Shown piece by piece: positions 26,043 through 34,897 of a stretch of 64,000 nt of DNA. This stretch comes from Burkholderia sp. 4M9327F10. GTDB taxonomy: Bacteria; Pseudomonadota; Gammaproteobacteria; Burkholderiales; Burkholderiaceae. How positions within the stretch are numbered: position 1 is the stretch's first letter; the number at the start of each line of letters is the position of its first letter. The position numbers and the translations under genes were made by a program. The stretch is from NCBI RefSeq assembly GCF_005503145.1, contig NZ_SCNV01000036.1, forward strand, positions 1 through 64,000. Direction: 5' to 3'. The notes beneath the pieces were generated by a model. It saw only the letters and a program-made list of their open reading frames with translations, searched no databases and was not told where the DNA came from.

Positions 26043-27407
26043 TCACGGAGCCGTAGCGCGACCAGCCCTTCGTGGTTCGCTGAGCCAAGCAGTCTGGAGT
26101 TCTCGCCTCACTTTCTGACGCCCCAGATACAGCGAGGCAGTTGCGCTGATAAACGACATCACCGCCAGGTACCCTGCAACCGCGTACGCCGTATGGAATG
26201 TTTCGAACAGCCACAGCGAGACCATTGGCGCAGGGCCTCCAGCGATGATCGAGGCCCCCTGATAGCCAAGTGAAGCCCCGCTATACCGGATGTGTGCCGG
26301 AAATGACTCGGCAATGAAGGCAGCCTGCGAACCGTACAGGCAAGCGTGTATGAGCATGATAATGATCGTACCCGCGACGACCGCGACTGGAAGGCGTGTA
26401 TTCAAAAGTGCGAAGTACGGGAACGCGAACAGCATCATGCAGACTGCGCCACCCGTATAGGTCATGCAACGTCCGATGCGGTCCGCGATGTAACCGAACA
26501 AGGGCAACGCGAAGCATGCAACGATGGCGGCGACCAGCACGGCGTTGAGTATGAACGCCTTCCCGAGGCCCAGGTTTTTTGAGCCGTACAGAACCGCGAA
26601 GGTGGTGAGCATATAGAACGCGGCTTGCTCGCCCGGTCGGATCAAGGCGGACAACAGGATCGCACGCCATTCTGTCCGGATTGCCTCTGAGATCGGCCCT
26701 TGGGGCCGCTTCTCGCCCTTGTTTGCCTCGATGAAGTCGGCCGTTTCGGGTATGCCGAAGCGGATCAGCAGACCTACAACGAGCATTACGCCACTCGCCA
26801 AAAACGGAATCCGCCACCCATAGTCCAGCAGTGCGTCACCTGCCCAATAGCTGCAGGCGCTCCAGACCACCACCGAAATCACCAGCCCGAGTGGCACTCC
26901 GATGTTCGGAAGCGAAGCCATGAATCCACGCCTACTTCCGCTATGCGACTCCATGGACAAGAGGACTGCCCCGCCCCATTCCCCACCGACGCCGATGCCC
27001 TGCAGAAACCTGAGGCCAACCAGCAACCATCCAGCCTGCGGCCCCAACCTGTCGGCAGTCGGCAACAATCCGACGAGCAGGGTCGCGAGCCCCATCAGGG
27101 TCAATGTTGCGACGAGTGTCGACTTGCGCCCGACCCGGTCGCCCATGTGGCCGAACAACGCACCGCCCAAGGGCCTGGAAAGGAATCCAACGAAGATGGT
27201 CGCAAACGACGCCATCAGTCCTTCTGAACTCCCATGCGCAAAGAAGACCTTTGGAAAGACGAGCGCTGCAGCGGTACCGTAGATGAAGAAGTCATACCAC
27301 TCGATCGTCGTGCCGATAATGCTCGCGATGGCTGCACGACGCCCAATGCGTTGGGTAGTTTCGCCGTGACCGGCAGGCGAAAGATTCTGAATAGATTTGG
27401 ATTGCAC
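26043..27407 (-). CDS. MHS-family (metabolite:H+ symporter) transporter
   Basis: A 454-aa MFS protein of the MHS subfamily, which moves citrate, alpha-ketoglutarate, shikimate or other acids with protons. Signatures are IASIIGTTIEWYDFFIYGTA in helix 1, FLSRPLGGALFGHMGDRVGR, and FLQGIGVGGEWGGAVLLSME. Twelve helices are predicted. The start is GTG 27407, preceded by AGGAGG. It is 45 bp downstream of the MaoC-like gene on the same strand, completing the uptake part of module C. Confidence 0.93.
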   Translation of the reverse strand: MQSKSIQNLSPAGHGETTQRIGRRAAIASIIGTTIEWYDFFIYGTAAALVFPKVFFAHGSSEGLMASFATIFVGFLSRPLGGALFGHMGDRVGRKSTLVATLTLMGLATLLVGLLPTADRLGPQAGWLLVGLRFLQGIGVGGEWGGAVLLSMESHSGSRRGFMASLPNIGVPLGLVISVVVWSACSYWAGDALLDYGWRIPFLASGVMLVVGLLIRFGIPETADFIEANKGEKRPQGPISEAIRTEWRAILLSALIRPGEQAAFYMLTTFAVLYGSKNLGLGKAFILNAVLVAAIVACFALPLFGYIADRIGRCMTYTGGAVCMMLFAFPYFALLNTRLPVAVVAGTIIIMLIHACLYGSQAAFIAESFPAHIRYSGASLGYQGASIIAGGPAPMVSLWLFETFHTAYAVAGYLAVMSFISATASLYLGRQKVRRELQTAWLSEPRRAGRATAP

Positions 27408-27452
27408 CGTCTGCCTCCTGAATTATTAGAATTGGTCTCCAGCAGTTGCAGG

Positions 27453-28292
27453 TCAGAATGTCGCTTCCGCGCGCATTGATACGCTACCGTCCGGAAGCGC
27501 TACCCACAGAACGAGCTGGTCGCCGTCTTGCGCGGCGTTGATCGAGAGTTCGTTGCCGAGAATGGCCGGTTTAAGGCCCCGATATCGGAACTGTTTGAGC
27601 GGATGTCCACTCACCTCCTGCGCAAATCCTGCAAGCAGCGTCGCATTCAGAGGGCCGTGGATTACAAGGTTCGGGTAACCTTCAATGTCGCGACAGTAGT
27701 CCGCGTCGTAGTGGATACGATGACCGTTGAACGTCAGCGCCGAGTAGCGAAACAGCATCGTCGAATCGGGCACTATGCGACGGCTGTGCTGCGCGATCGG
27801 CATCTCGTCACTCGTCGACCCCGTGCCTGTGCGGGAAGCACCCTTGTAGACGATGTCGTGATATTCAGTGAGCACCTTCGTCTCGTTGTGCAACAACTGG
27901 TGTTCGACCTTGACGAAGACAAGCTCGCCACTGCGGCCCTCCTTGTGGTCGACTGAAACGATGGTGGAGCGCTTCTCAACGGGTGCATCGAATGACACGG
28001 ATGCATGAAACTCAAGCTGACCGCCTGCCCACATCCGGTTTGGTAACGTCACGGGGGGCAGAAATCCGCCCCGTGCGGGATGTCCATCACGCCCAAGCGC
28101 TGTTGATGGCTCTCCGCTGAGAAAATACAACCAGTGCCAAAGGGGCGGTAACGCCGCACCCTCGACGATGTCTGCCTGCGGCATACCAATCGTTGCAGCC
28201 ATCAGCCGCGCGTGACGCGACGACAGTACATCGCGATCCGATTGCGTTTTGCCAACCCACTCGCGAAGATACTCGAGGTCGATAGTGCTCAT
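27453..28292 (-). CDS. MaoC-like acyl-CoA hydratase (itaconyl-/mesaconyl-CoA hydratase type)
   Basis: A 279-aa double hot-dog-fold protein. The N-terminal half has a FAS1A-like hot-dog with PLWHWLYFL and GFLPPVTLPNRMWAGGQ. The C-terminal half carries the hydratase-2 segment NGHRIHYDADYCRD (catalytic Asp/His region), then LVIHGPLNATLL. This layout is that of mesaconyl-C4-CoA hydratase and itaconyl-CoA hydratase (RipB/Ich). Its start overlaps the CoA-transferase stop by ATGA. The pair would activate an unsaturated C5 diacid and hydrate it to citramalyl-CoA, the type of substrate split by the CitE-like enzyme of module A. The exact substrate is inferred. Confidence 0.85.
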   Translation of the reverse strand: MSTIDLEYLREWVGKTQSDRDVLSSRHARLMAATIGMPQADIVEGAALPPLWHWLYFLSGEPSTALGRDGHPARGGFLPPVTLPNRMWAGGQLEFHASVSFDAPVEKRSTIVSVDHKEGRSGELVFVKVEHQLLHNETKVLTEYHDIVYKGASRTGTGSTSDEMPIAQHSRRIVPDSTMLFRYSALTFNGHRIHYDADYCRDIEGYPNLVIHGPLNATLLAGFAQEVSGHPLKQFRYRGLKPAILGNELSINAAQDGDQLVLWVALPDGSVSMRAEATF

Positions 28293-29461
28293 ACCGGCTC
28301 TCCAATATGTTGCTGACAGAATTCCGCGCGAAGGAGATCCGTGTGTTCTCCAAGCGATGGTGCCGCTTCAAAGCGTCCTGCGTCCCACGGCGCACGAACG
28401 GCCGGCGCAACCATCTGCAATACCTCACCCTCCACCGTCATCGGCCATGTCCGTAGCGCGGGATGCTGAGCCATCTGCGCGACCGAACGCACCTGCCCGT
28501 AGGCGGTGTTTGACTCGGCCAGACGCGAGAGCACCTCGCCGGAGTCGAGATCTGCGAACGCAGCGGCGATGACCTGGTCAAGCGCCTCACGGTTTTGCAC
28601 GCGTTCTGTGTTTGACGCAAAACGGGGATCCAATCCCAGTTCAGGGCGCTGCATAAACTGGGCGCAGAATTGTCGCCATTCGCGCTCGTTCTGAATGCTG
28701 ATGACAATGTCGTTCCCATCCCGCGTCGTGAATGCCCCATAAGGGGCGATTGACGGGTGCTTTAAACCGAGGCGTTGGGGCGCCCCCTCCCCGTAGACCT
28801 GGTGGAGATACGGAATCGACATCCAGTCCGCGGCGCCATCGAACAGCGAAACGGAAACAGCTGACCCACAGCCCGTCCGGTCGCGTAACGCAAGTGCAGA
28901 AAGCACGGCGATCGCGGCGTTCATGCCGGCGCCGATATCGCAGATTGACACGCCGATACGTCCACACGCCTCCGGTGCCCCGCTGATGCTGGCGAGGCCA
29001 CTTTCACACTGCACGAGCAGGTCATATGCCTTCAGCCCGCTTGCGTCGTTATCCGCACCGTATCCAGTGATGTCGCACGTAATCAGTCGCGGATAGGTCT
29101 CACGCAGGGCCTCGCTCCCAAATCCAGCGCGCGTCAACGCGCCGGGGGCGAGGTTCTGTACAAAGACGTCGGCCTTGTCCAGCAATGCACGCAGGAGTTC
29201 TGCGTCCGCCGGTTGCTTGAAGTCCAGAACCAGAGATTCCTTACCTCGATTCGTCCACACGAAGTACGACGAGGCGCCGTTCGCGGCATCGTCGTAGCCT
29301 CGCGCAAAATCACCCTCGGCACGTTCAATCTTGATTACTCTGGCGCCCATTTCTGCAAGTCGGCCGGTACAAAGCGGTGCCGCAAGCGCCTGCTCGATCG
29401 AAACGACCAGCAGCCCGTCAAGCGGGCGCGCTGGCAAAGTTTCACTTGTCTGCTTTTTCAT
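28289..29461 (-). CDS. Class III (CaiB/BaiF) CoA-transferase, module C
   Basis: A 390-aa family III CoA-transferase. It has LLVVSIEQALAAPLCTGRLA and RVIKIERAEGDFARGY at the N-terminus and RIGVSICDIGAGMNA with the catalytic Asp. It is clearly paralogous to the module A enzyme at 12487-13665, with similar residues along its whole length. It is coupled by ATGA overlap to the MaoC-like hydratase and diverges from the LysR gene at 29606. In a pathway sense it would supply the CoA ester for the hydratase (itaconate CoA-transferase-like role). Confidence 0.9.
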   Translation of the reverse strand: MKKQTSETLPARPLDGLLVVSIEQALAAPLCTGRLAEMGARVIKIERAEGDFARGYDDAANGASSYFVWTNRGKESLVLDFKQPADAELLRALLDKADVFVQNLAPGALTRAGFGSEALRETYPRLITCDITGYGADNDASGLKAYDLLVQCESGLASISGAPEACGRIGVSICDIGAGMNAAIAVLSALALRDRTGCGSAVSVSLFDGAADWMSIPYLHQVYGEGAPQRLGLKHPSIAPYGAFTTRDGNDIVISIQNEREWRQFCAQFMQRPELGLDPRFASNTERVQNREALDQVIAAAFADLDSGEVLSRLAESNTAYGQVRSVAQMAQHPALRTWPMTVEGEVLQMVAPAVRAPWDAGRFEAAPSLGEHTDLLRAEFCQQHIGEPV

Positions 29462-29605
29462 CCAAAGCCTCTGACTGGATCATTTGGCGTCCAGTATCAG
29501 CACTCCCGAGGTCTGGAAGAAGCGGGATTTCCCAAACGGAGCTTTCGTATAATACAAACGCTCACTGTCGCTCCAGTACGCCGCACCTCGAAATCCGGTA
29601 GTACG

Positions 29606-30550
29606 ATGGCGCTTGCTCCTTCGGATTTGACAAACGGTATGCGCTACGAACTCACGGACCTGAAGATTTTTCTTGCGATCGCCGATGAAGGGAACGTCTC
29701 GAGAGGAGCGGAACGGTGTCACCTGGCTCCGTCGTCGGCGAGCCTGCGAATCAAGAACCTGGAAGCATCAGTCGGCGTCACGCTTTTCAAGCGCCAGGCG
29801 AGAGGAGTAGTTCTGACTGCGGCGGGTCAAGTCATGCGTGAACATGCGAAGCGCTGCGTGGCTCAGCTCGAACAGATGCACGTGGACCTGGAGCCATACT
29901 CACAGGGCATGACCGGACATGTAACCGTATTTGCCAACAACAACGCGATCAGCACACATTTGCCGGATGACCTGGCGCGCTTTTTCACTGCTTATCCCAG
30001 CGTGAGAATCACCCTCGAGGAACGGCTGAGTCACGACATTGTCTTCGCCGTCGTTGACGGTCGCGCCGAAATTGGCGTTGTCGCACTCGAGTCCGGGCAT
30101 CCCGATCTGAATTTCCTGCCTTACCGGAAGGACCAGTTGGTGTTGCTCATTCCAAACAATCATCCGCTCGCGGAACGCAACGCGATTCGTTTCGCAAGCT
30201 GTCTTGGTCAGCCGTTCATCAGCCTACAATCGGGCGCGGCACTTCACACCTTTCTGATGAACCATGCCACCGCACTCGGTGGCCGACTAGACGTTCGGGT
30301 GCAAGTCTCTGGCTATCGCGCCATTGCTCGGCTCGTCGCGTCTGGAGCTGGGATCGGCATCGTGCCGCGTACGGCCATTGAGAGATCGGACAGGGGGCGG
30401 CTGGCCATCGTCGGCCTGGATGAGCCTTGGGCGACACGCGATCTGCGCGTTTGCATTCCAAAGCGACACAGCGAAAAGAATATCTATCGGGACAAGCTCG
30501 TCGACATCCTCTGCCGTCCGAACGCGAGAACTGCTTCGACTGCCTCCTGA
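29606..30550 (+). CDS. LysR-family transcriptional regulator (module C)
   Basis: A 314-aa LysR regulator from ATG 29606 (303 aa from ATG 29639). The HTH is YELTDLKIFLAIADEGNVSR, then LAPSSASLRIKNLEASVG. The effector domain starts near residue 100. A much longer open frame extends upstream to 29213 but lies inside the CoA-transferase gene and is not LysR-like. It diverges from the CoA-transferase/hydratase/transporter operon and is paralogous to the module B LysR, so it very likely controls module C. Confidence 0.92.
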   Translation: MALAPSDLTNGMRYELTDLKIFLAIADEGNVSRGAERCHLAPSSASLRIKNLEASVGVTLFKRQARGVVLTAAGQVMREHAKRCVAQLEQMHVDLEPYSQGMTGHVTVFANNNAISTHLPDDLARFFTAYPSVRITLEERLSHDIVFAVVDGRAEIGVVALESGHPDLNFLPYRKDQLVLLIPNNHPLAERNAIRFASCLGQPFISLQSGAALHTFLMNHATALGGRLDVRVQVSGYRAIARLVASGAGIGIVPRTAIERSDRGRLAIVGLDEPWATRDLRVCIPKRHSEKNIYRDKLVDILCRPNARTASTAS

Positions 30551-30632
30551 CTGAAGTCGGCGCTCCAGACTAGTGCGGGACCGAGATAGAATCACCTGCC
30601 CACCTGTCTTTCGCGGTCCCTTCCCTATCGGG

Positions 30633-31439
30633 TCAACCGGCACGCTGATGGAGCATTGCAATGGCCTTCCACATCGCGACGGGGTTCGAATACATCGGGA
30701 AATGACCGCAATTCGAAATCTCGGCCAACACGACACCTTGCTCCTGGATATGCTTCAAGTAGGAAAGCGACGCGTTCTGCTCGCCGTACATGAACATCCG
30801 CGGAAACGGCAACCCGAGAAATTTGCTCATCAGGTCACCGTTATCCGATAGGTCGACCATGGACCGGAAGATTGGTCCTACTGCATCGCTGCGGACTTTG
30901 TGACGCAAGCTGGCGGCATAGAGCGCGCTGGCATAGGCCGGTGCATGCCGGGTGCGCTCGATGAAGTCATCAAAAAACTGGCCGGCGCTGTCTCGCGGAT
31001 ATTCGACGATTTGCCTGCTCAGGAAGCAGTCCTCGGGCGCGATGTTGCCCTCAATATCGACAAAGCTAAGCACGCGCTCGGGACGCCGGTGCGCCAGCAT
31101 CAACGCTGTCAGCCCTCCCATTGAATGCCCGATCAGATGAAAGCGGTCGAACCCGACGCGCTCGAGGACAGCGAGCGCCGTGTCTACCAGAAACGGGATG
31201 CAGATTGCAGAGAGGTCGGCACAGCGAGTTTCGCCGCAGCCTGGTGCGTCATACGCGATGAAGGGATGGCCTGAAAATTCCGCGTAGCGGACGATATCGG
31301 CGTAGTCTTCCTTCGTGGAGCCGAAACCATGCAGAAACAGAATCGGAGCCATCTCACCTTCGCGATGGATGGCTGAGACGTCGACCGCCGTACCGTCGAC
31401 AGCGAAGGAAAACGCTGGCCGGGTAAATTCTTGACGCAT
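30633..31439 (-). CDS. Alpha/beta-fold hydrolase
   Basis: A 268-aa alpha/beta hydrolase with an oxyanion strand (ILFLHGFGST), nucleophile elbow GHSMGG (catalytic Ser) and C-terminal NCGHFPMYSNP (catalytic His). An acid residue is likely in the DIEGN or GEQNASL loop. ATG 31439 was chosen; a start at 31496 would add 19 residues. It is 85 bp after the aminotransferase gene in the same direction, so it may be the last gene of module D. It could hydrolyse a lactone, ester or thioester of the pathway. The substrate cannot be told from sequence. Confidence 0.85.
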   Translation of the reverse strand: MRQEFTRPAFSFAVDGTAVDVSAIHREGEMAPILFLHGFGSTKEDYADIVRYAEFSGHPFIAYDAPGCGETRCADLSAICIPFLVDTALAVLERVGFDRFHLIGHSMGGLTALMLAHRRPERVLSFVDIEGNIAPEDCFLSRQIVEYPRDSAGQFFDDFIERTRHAPAYASALYAASLRHKVRSDAVGPIFRSMVDLSDNGDLMSKFLGLPFPRMFMYGEQNASLSYLKHIQEQGVVLAEISNCGHFPMYSNPVAMWKAIAMLHQRAG

Positions 31440-31523
31440 CGTGTTTGCACCTGGAGCAAGATCGGTTCGCAGCGCCCTCGATGCCATCCAGGTCATCGAG
31501 GGCGCGGATCGTCGTGATTACGC

Positions 31524-32741
31524 TCACGCCGTCAGCGTTTGGCAGAAATCCTGAATGGCCGAGCACGCACGCAATAGTGACTGGTCGTCCAATGCATAGG
31601 CAATGCGGATATACGGACCAAGCCCGAACGCACTTCCATGTACGGTTGCCACACCAGCTTCGTCAAGCAACGCGTTCACGACCGCCTCGTCGTCTCTGAG
31701 GTGGGTTCCCGCTCGCGTGGTCTTGCCAATCAGGCCTTCGCACGACGCGAACCCATAGAACGCGCCCTGCGGCACTTCGCAGTGCAGCCCTGGTGCGCGG
31801 TTGAGTTGGTCGACGACGAGGTCGCGCCTGCGCTGGAATGCAACACGCGACTGCTGGATAAAGTCCTGTGGCCCCGTCAGCGCCGCGAGAGCGGCATGCT
31901 GCGAAATGGTTGATGCTCCCGAAGTCTGCTGCCCCTGCAGTTTCTCCATCGCATCGACCAGCCATCGCGGTCCGGTACCAAAACCGATGCGCCAGCCCGT
32001 CATCGCGTATGCCTTCGAAACGCCATTCATCGTCAGGACACGCTCGTGCAACCGTGGTTCCACCTGTGCAAGCGTAAAAAACTTGAGTCCGTCGAAAATC
32101 AGGTGTTCATAGATGTCGTCGGACAGCACCAGTACCTGCTCATGCGCGAGCAGCACTTCGGCCAGCGCCTGAAGCTCCGCCCTGCTGTATACCGCACCTG
32201 TCGGATTCGACGGCGAGTTGAGGATCAGCCAACGGGTGCGCGGCGTGATTGCCGCCTCGAGCGCGTCGGCCGTCAGCTTGAAGCCGCTCTCGGCACCGCA
32301 CGCCACGACGACGGACGTGGCGCCGCACAACTGCGCGATTTCCGGGTAGCTCACCCAGTACGGTGCCGGCACGATAACTTCGTCGCCTTCGTTGAGCGTG
32401 GCTGCCAGCGCGTTGAATATCACCTGCTTGCCACCGCTGCACACGAGTGTGTCACGCCAGCCCACGTCAAGGCCATTCTCGCGCTGGAACTTGGCGGCAA
32501 TGGCTTCACGCAAAGCTCGCAGCCCTGCCACCTGTGTATAACGGGTATGACCAGCGCGGATAGCCGCAATACCCGCCTCACAAACGTGCTGGGGCGTATC
32601 GAAATCCGGCTCGCCTGCACTCAGGGAGATGACCGCCGCGCCGCTCGCACGCCGCGCCGCCACGCGGTCCATCACCTTGTAGGTAGCCGAGGGCTTTGCA
32701 CTTGCGAGAAACCGGTTGAGTGTGTAGCCAGGTGCGCTCAT
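31524..32741 (-). CDS. Class I PLP-dependent aminotransferase (aspartate aminotransferase-like)
   Basis: A 405-aa fold-type I aminotransferase. It shows SLSAGEPDFDTPQHV, GGKQVIFNALAA, NSPSNPTGAVYS with the cofactor-binding Asn, the Asp-containing VLSDDIYEHL, the PLP lysine in MNGVSKAYAMTGWRIGF, and the carboxylate-binding Arg in YIRIAYA. ATG 32741 follows GGAGG and overlaps the stop of the upstream RraA-like gene (TGATG). It would convert an amino acid to a 2-oxo acid; coupling to three HMG-aldolase-type proteins suggests a 2-oxoglutarate analogue. A broken copy of this gene lies at 44781-45940. Confidence 0.92.
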   Translation of the reverse strand: MSAPGYTLNRFLASAKPSATYKVMDRVAARRASGAAVISLSAGEPDFDTPQHVCEAGIAAIRAGHTRYTQVAGLRALREAIAAKFQRENGLDVGWRDTLVCSGGKQVIFNALAATLNEGDEVIVPAPYWVSYPEIAQLCGATSVVVACGAESGFKLTADALEAAITPRTRWLILNSPSNPTGAVYSRAELQALAEVLLAHEQVLVLSDDIYEHLIFDGLKFFTLAQVEPRLHERVLTMNGVSKAYAMTGWRIGFGTGPRWLVDAMEKLQGQQTSGASTISQHAALAALTGPQDFIQQSRVAFQRRRDLVVDQLNRAPGLHCEVPQGAFYGFASCEGLIGKTTRAGTHLRDDEAVVNALLDEAGVATVHGSAFGLGPYIRIAYALDDQSLLRACSAIQDFCQTLTA

Positions 32742-33382
32742 CAAACATTCCTCCAATGCGACAAACCAAGCAGGTCCAGGGTGGTCTGGCCTTCACGCAG
32801 GCGCTCCATGATGCCTGCCTCCTTGTCGGCCCGCGCCTGGCCCTTCGTCAGGGTTGCCTGCGCATGGGCGGCAGGGATGACGAGCACACCGTCGTCATCG
32901 GCCACGAGCAGGTCGCTCGCTGCAACCGGCGTCCCTGCAAAGCTGATGGGTTGACCAACGGAAGGCGCGCTCGCCTTGATCGTGCCGCGCATGGAAATTC
33001 CGCGGGTGAAGACCGGGAAACGCCGCGCCGTAAGCGCTGCGATGTCCCGCACGCCTCCGTCAATGACAAGCCCGGCCACGCCCGCTGCCTCCGCAGCCAC
33101 CGTCAGCACTTCTCCCCAATAGCCCGCGACAAACCCTCCGGTCGAAACGACGAGAATGCTGCCGCGTGGCGCCTTCTCCATCGCGATATGGATGGAAAGG
33201 TTGTCGCCCGGCGAACATTCGAGCGGGTAAGCGGGACCGGCCACGCTTGCGCCTGCCCAGACAGGACGAATGGCCGGATCGACCGAACTGGTCTGCAATC
33301 CGGACACTTCGAAGAGCGTCGAGGTGCCTAATTTTCGCGCCTGTTCGAGCAGGGCCGCGTCATAAGTATGGATCGTGGACAT
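32741..33382 (-). CDS. RraA/HMG-aldolase family protein 1
   Basis: A 213-aa member of the RraA-like family, which includes 4-hydroxy-4-methyl-2-oxoglutarate (HMG/CHA) aldolases and oxaloacetate decarboxylases. The substrate and metal loop LVIDGGVRDIAAL supplies the catalytic Arg and the metal-binding Asp that E. coli RraA lacks, and GYWGEVLT is also present. ATG 33382 shares one base with the previous stop (TGATG), and its own stop shares one base with the aminotransferase start. The most likely reaction is cleavage of a 4-hydroxy-2-oxo diacid to pyruvate. A degenerate copy is at 44155-44784. Confidence 0.87.
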   Translation of the reverse strand: MSTIHTYDAALLEQARKLGTSTLFEVSGLQTSSVDPAIRPVWAGASVAGPAYPLECSPGDNLSIHIAMEKAPRGSILVVSTGGFVAGYWGEVLTVAAEAAGVAGLVIDGGVRDIAALTARRFPVFTRGISMRGTIKASAPSVGQPISFAGTPVAASDLLVADDDGVLVIPAAHAQATLTKGQARADKEAGIMERLREGQTTLDLLGLSHWRNV

Positions 33383-34062
33383 CAGCCCTTCCTTTGAAGC
33401 GTGTGGTAACCCAGCGAAGCCCGCGCCTCGCCCAGCGTCTTGCCCTGCGCGATCTGCTCGCGAATGCGAGATTCGGTTTCCTCGATCTTGCGTGCTGTCT
33501 CCGCTACTTCGCGGGCACGGGCGCGCGGTACGATGACGACACCGTTGGCGTCCGCGACCACAATGTCTCGCGACGCCACTCGCACTGTGCCGATTCCCAC
33601 CGTGGTATCCACGGATTCGACTTGCACGCGGTCCTTCCCCGTGCGCATGAAGCGACCCGCAGTGAACAGCGGATACCCGTCGCCCAGCGCCTTGATCACG
33701 TCGCGGCAGACGCCGTCGATTACCGTTCCGGCGATACCCCGTGAGCCTGCGTACTGTGTCATGATGTCGCCCCAAACCGTGCAGTCAGTGCGGCCATCGT
33801 TGTCAATCACGACCACATCGCCTTCTGCCACATCGTCGATGAAATCGCCCACGGTCCCCGGTGGCACACTGGCGGGCACATACTTGATAGTAAATGCCGG
33901 GCCTACGATAACCTTCGTGTAGTCGGACAGTGGCATGATTCCCAGCGCCTGACCGTGCAGGCCCAGGTTGTCCATGGCGTCGGAGACGCCAGGCGTGTCC
34001 AGACCGATGAAAAGCGCGACCAGTTCCTGGTCTTCCACGCCCGCTTTTTTTGGGTTCGTCAT
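33382..34062 (-). CDS. RraA/HMG-aldolase family protein 2
   Basis: A 226-aa RraA-family protein with VWGDIMTQYA and GTVIDGVCRDVIKA, containing the aldolase-type Arg-Asp pair. The C-terminal third is a charged helix (EVAETARKIEETESRIREQI), as in HMG aldolases that form trimers. It is the middle of three tandem, divergent paralogues. The three may be a multi-substrate set or a hetero-oligomer. It is 30 bp after protein 3 and overlaps protein 1 by one base. Confidence 0.87.
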   Translation of the reverse strand: MTNPKKAGVEDQELVALFIGLDTPGVSDAMDNLGLHGQALGIMPLSDYTKVIVGPAFTIKYVPASVPPGTVGDFIDDVAEGDVVVIDNDGRTDCTVWGDIMTQYAGSRGIAGTVIDGVCRDVIKALGDGYPLFTAGRFMRTGKDRVQVESVDTTVGIGTVRVASRDIVVADANGVVIVPRARAREVAETARKIEETESRIREQIAQGKTLGEARASLGYHTLQRKG

Positions 34063-34092
34063 CTGCAGAACTCCTGATAAAAGGCAATCAAC

Positions 34093-34752
34093 CTAGCGGA
34101 CCGCAATGGCCTCGAATTCCTTGTCGTGCATGACCTCCGCCACTGAACGGCCAGCACGCACGGCAGCTACCATGCCGTCCTGACGACGCGCTATACGCTC
34201 ACCGAGGTCCAGCACTTCTTCGATGCGGGCGGCAGAGACAAAAACCGTTCCGCAACGATCAGCGATGACGTAGTCGTCCTCGCTCACGGTGATGCCCGCC
34301 ATCTGCACAGGCTTGCCAGAATCAAGCTGGATCACACGATTACGAGCGCTGATCATCGTGATGTCGCGGCCGTAGACGGGATAGTCGATCGACTCGCTGC
34401 CTTCGATGTCTCGGCTCAGACCGTCGATGACGGATCCCCGAATGTGCTTGGCGGTTGCAGCGTTGGCCAGGATGTCGCCCCAGCACGAAATTCCATCTGC
34501 CCCGCCGGCGATCACCAGTACCCGGTCGTCGGTAGTCACCGCGTCGATTACCGGCGAGATGAGATGCACAGTCGGCTTGGCATCTGCCTTCGGCCCAAGC
34601 TGGATGGTGCTGGCCCGCCCAACGATCTTCGGGCAGTCCCACAACGGACGGAGCCCGTAGGTTGCACCCGGCAAACCGAGAAAATCGAGCGCGTCGGAAA
34701 CCGTATTGGTGTCCAGCGACGCAAGGCGATCAAGAAGGGAGGTCTGGGTCAT
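34093..34752 (-). CDS. RraA/HMG-aldolase family protein 3
   Basis: A 219-aa RraA-family protein. It has CWGDILANAATAKHIRGSV, then DGLSRDIEGS with the Arg-Asp pair. It is first in the module D operon, opposite a LysR gene. Sequence divergence from proteins 1 and 2 is large, so this is an old duplication rather than a recent copy. ATG 34752 was chosen; an in-frame start at 34782 would reach into the regulatory region. Confidence 0.85.
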   Translation of the reverse strand: MTQTSLLDRLASLDTNTVSDALDFLGLPGATYGLRPLWDCPKIVGRASTIQLGPKADAKPTVHLISPVIDAVTTDDRVLVIAGGADGISCWGDILANAATAKHIRGSVIDGLSRDIEGSESIDYPVYGRDITMISARNRVIQLDSGKPVQMAGITVSEDDYVIADRCGTVFVSAARIEEVLDLGERIARRQDGMVAAVRAGRSVAEVMHDKEFEAIAVR

Positions 34753-34897
34753 CGTGCGAAATTCCGTTGAAAAGTGCGACAATCCTCACGCCGTCAGGCT
34801 GATATGTAAATTTCGTACTTCGTATCTCGCTGATAGCAATTTAAGAACAAGGAAAGTGTGAGATCGCGTAGTCTCTTCTTACGAAACGGACCCCCAC
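34753..34897. promoter_or_regulatory. Divergent promoter region of module D
   Basis: These 145 bp separate the RraA-like operon from its LysR gene. They contain the AT-rich stretch TATGTAAATTTCGTACTTCG, a plausible LysR-box (T-N11-A) region. The position is typical for a LysR-controlled divergent promoter. Exact boxes were not assigned. Confidence 0.45.

Noticed and set aside
29213..29605. Extended N-terminus for the module C LysR protein
   Set aside because: The extra 131 codons lie inside the CoA-transferase gene on the other strand and do not resemble any LysR extension.
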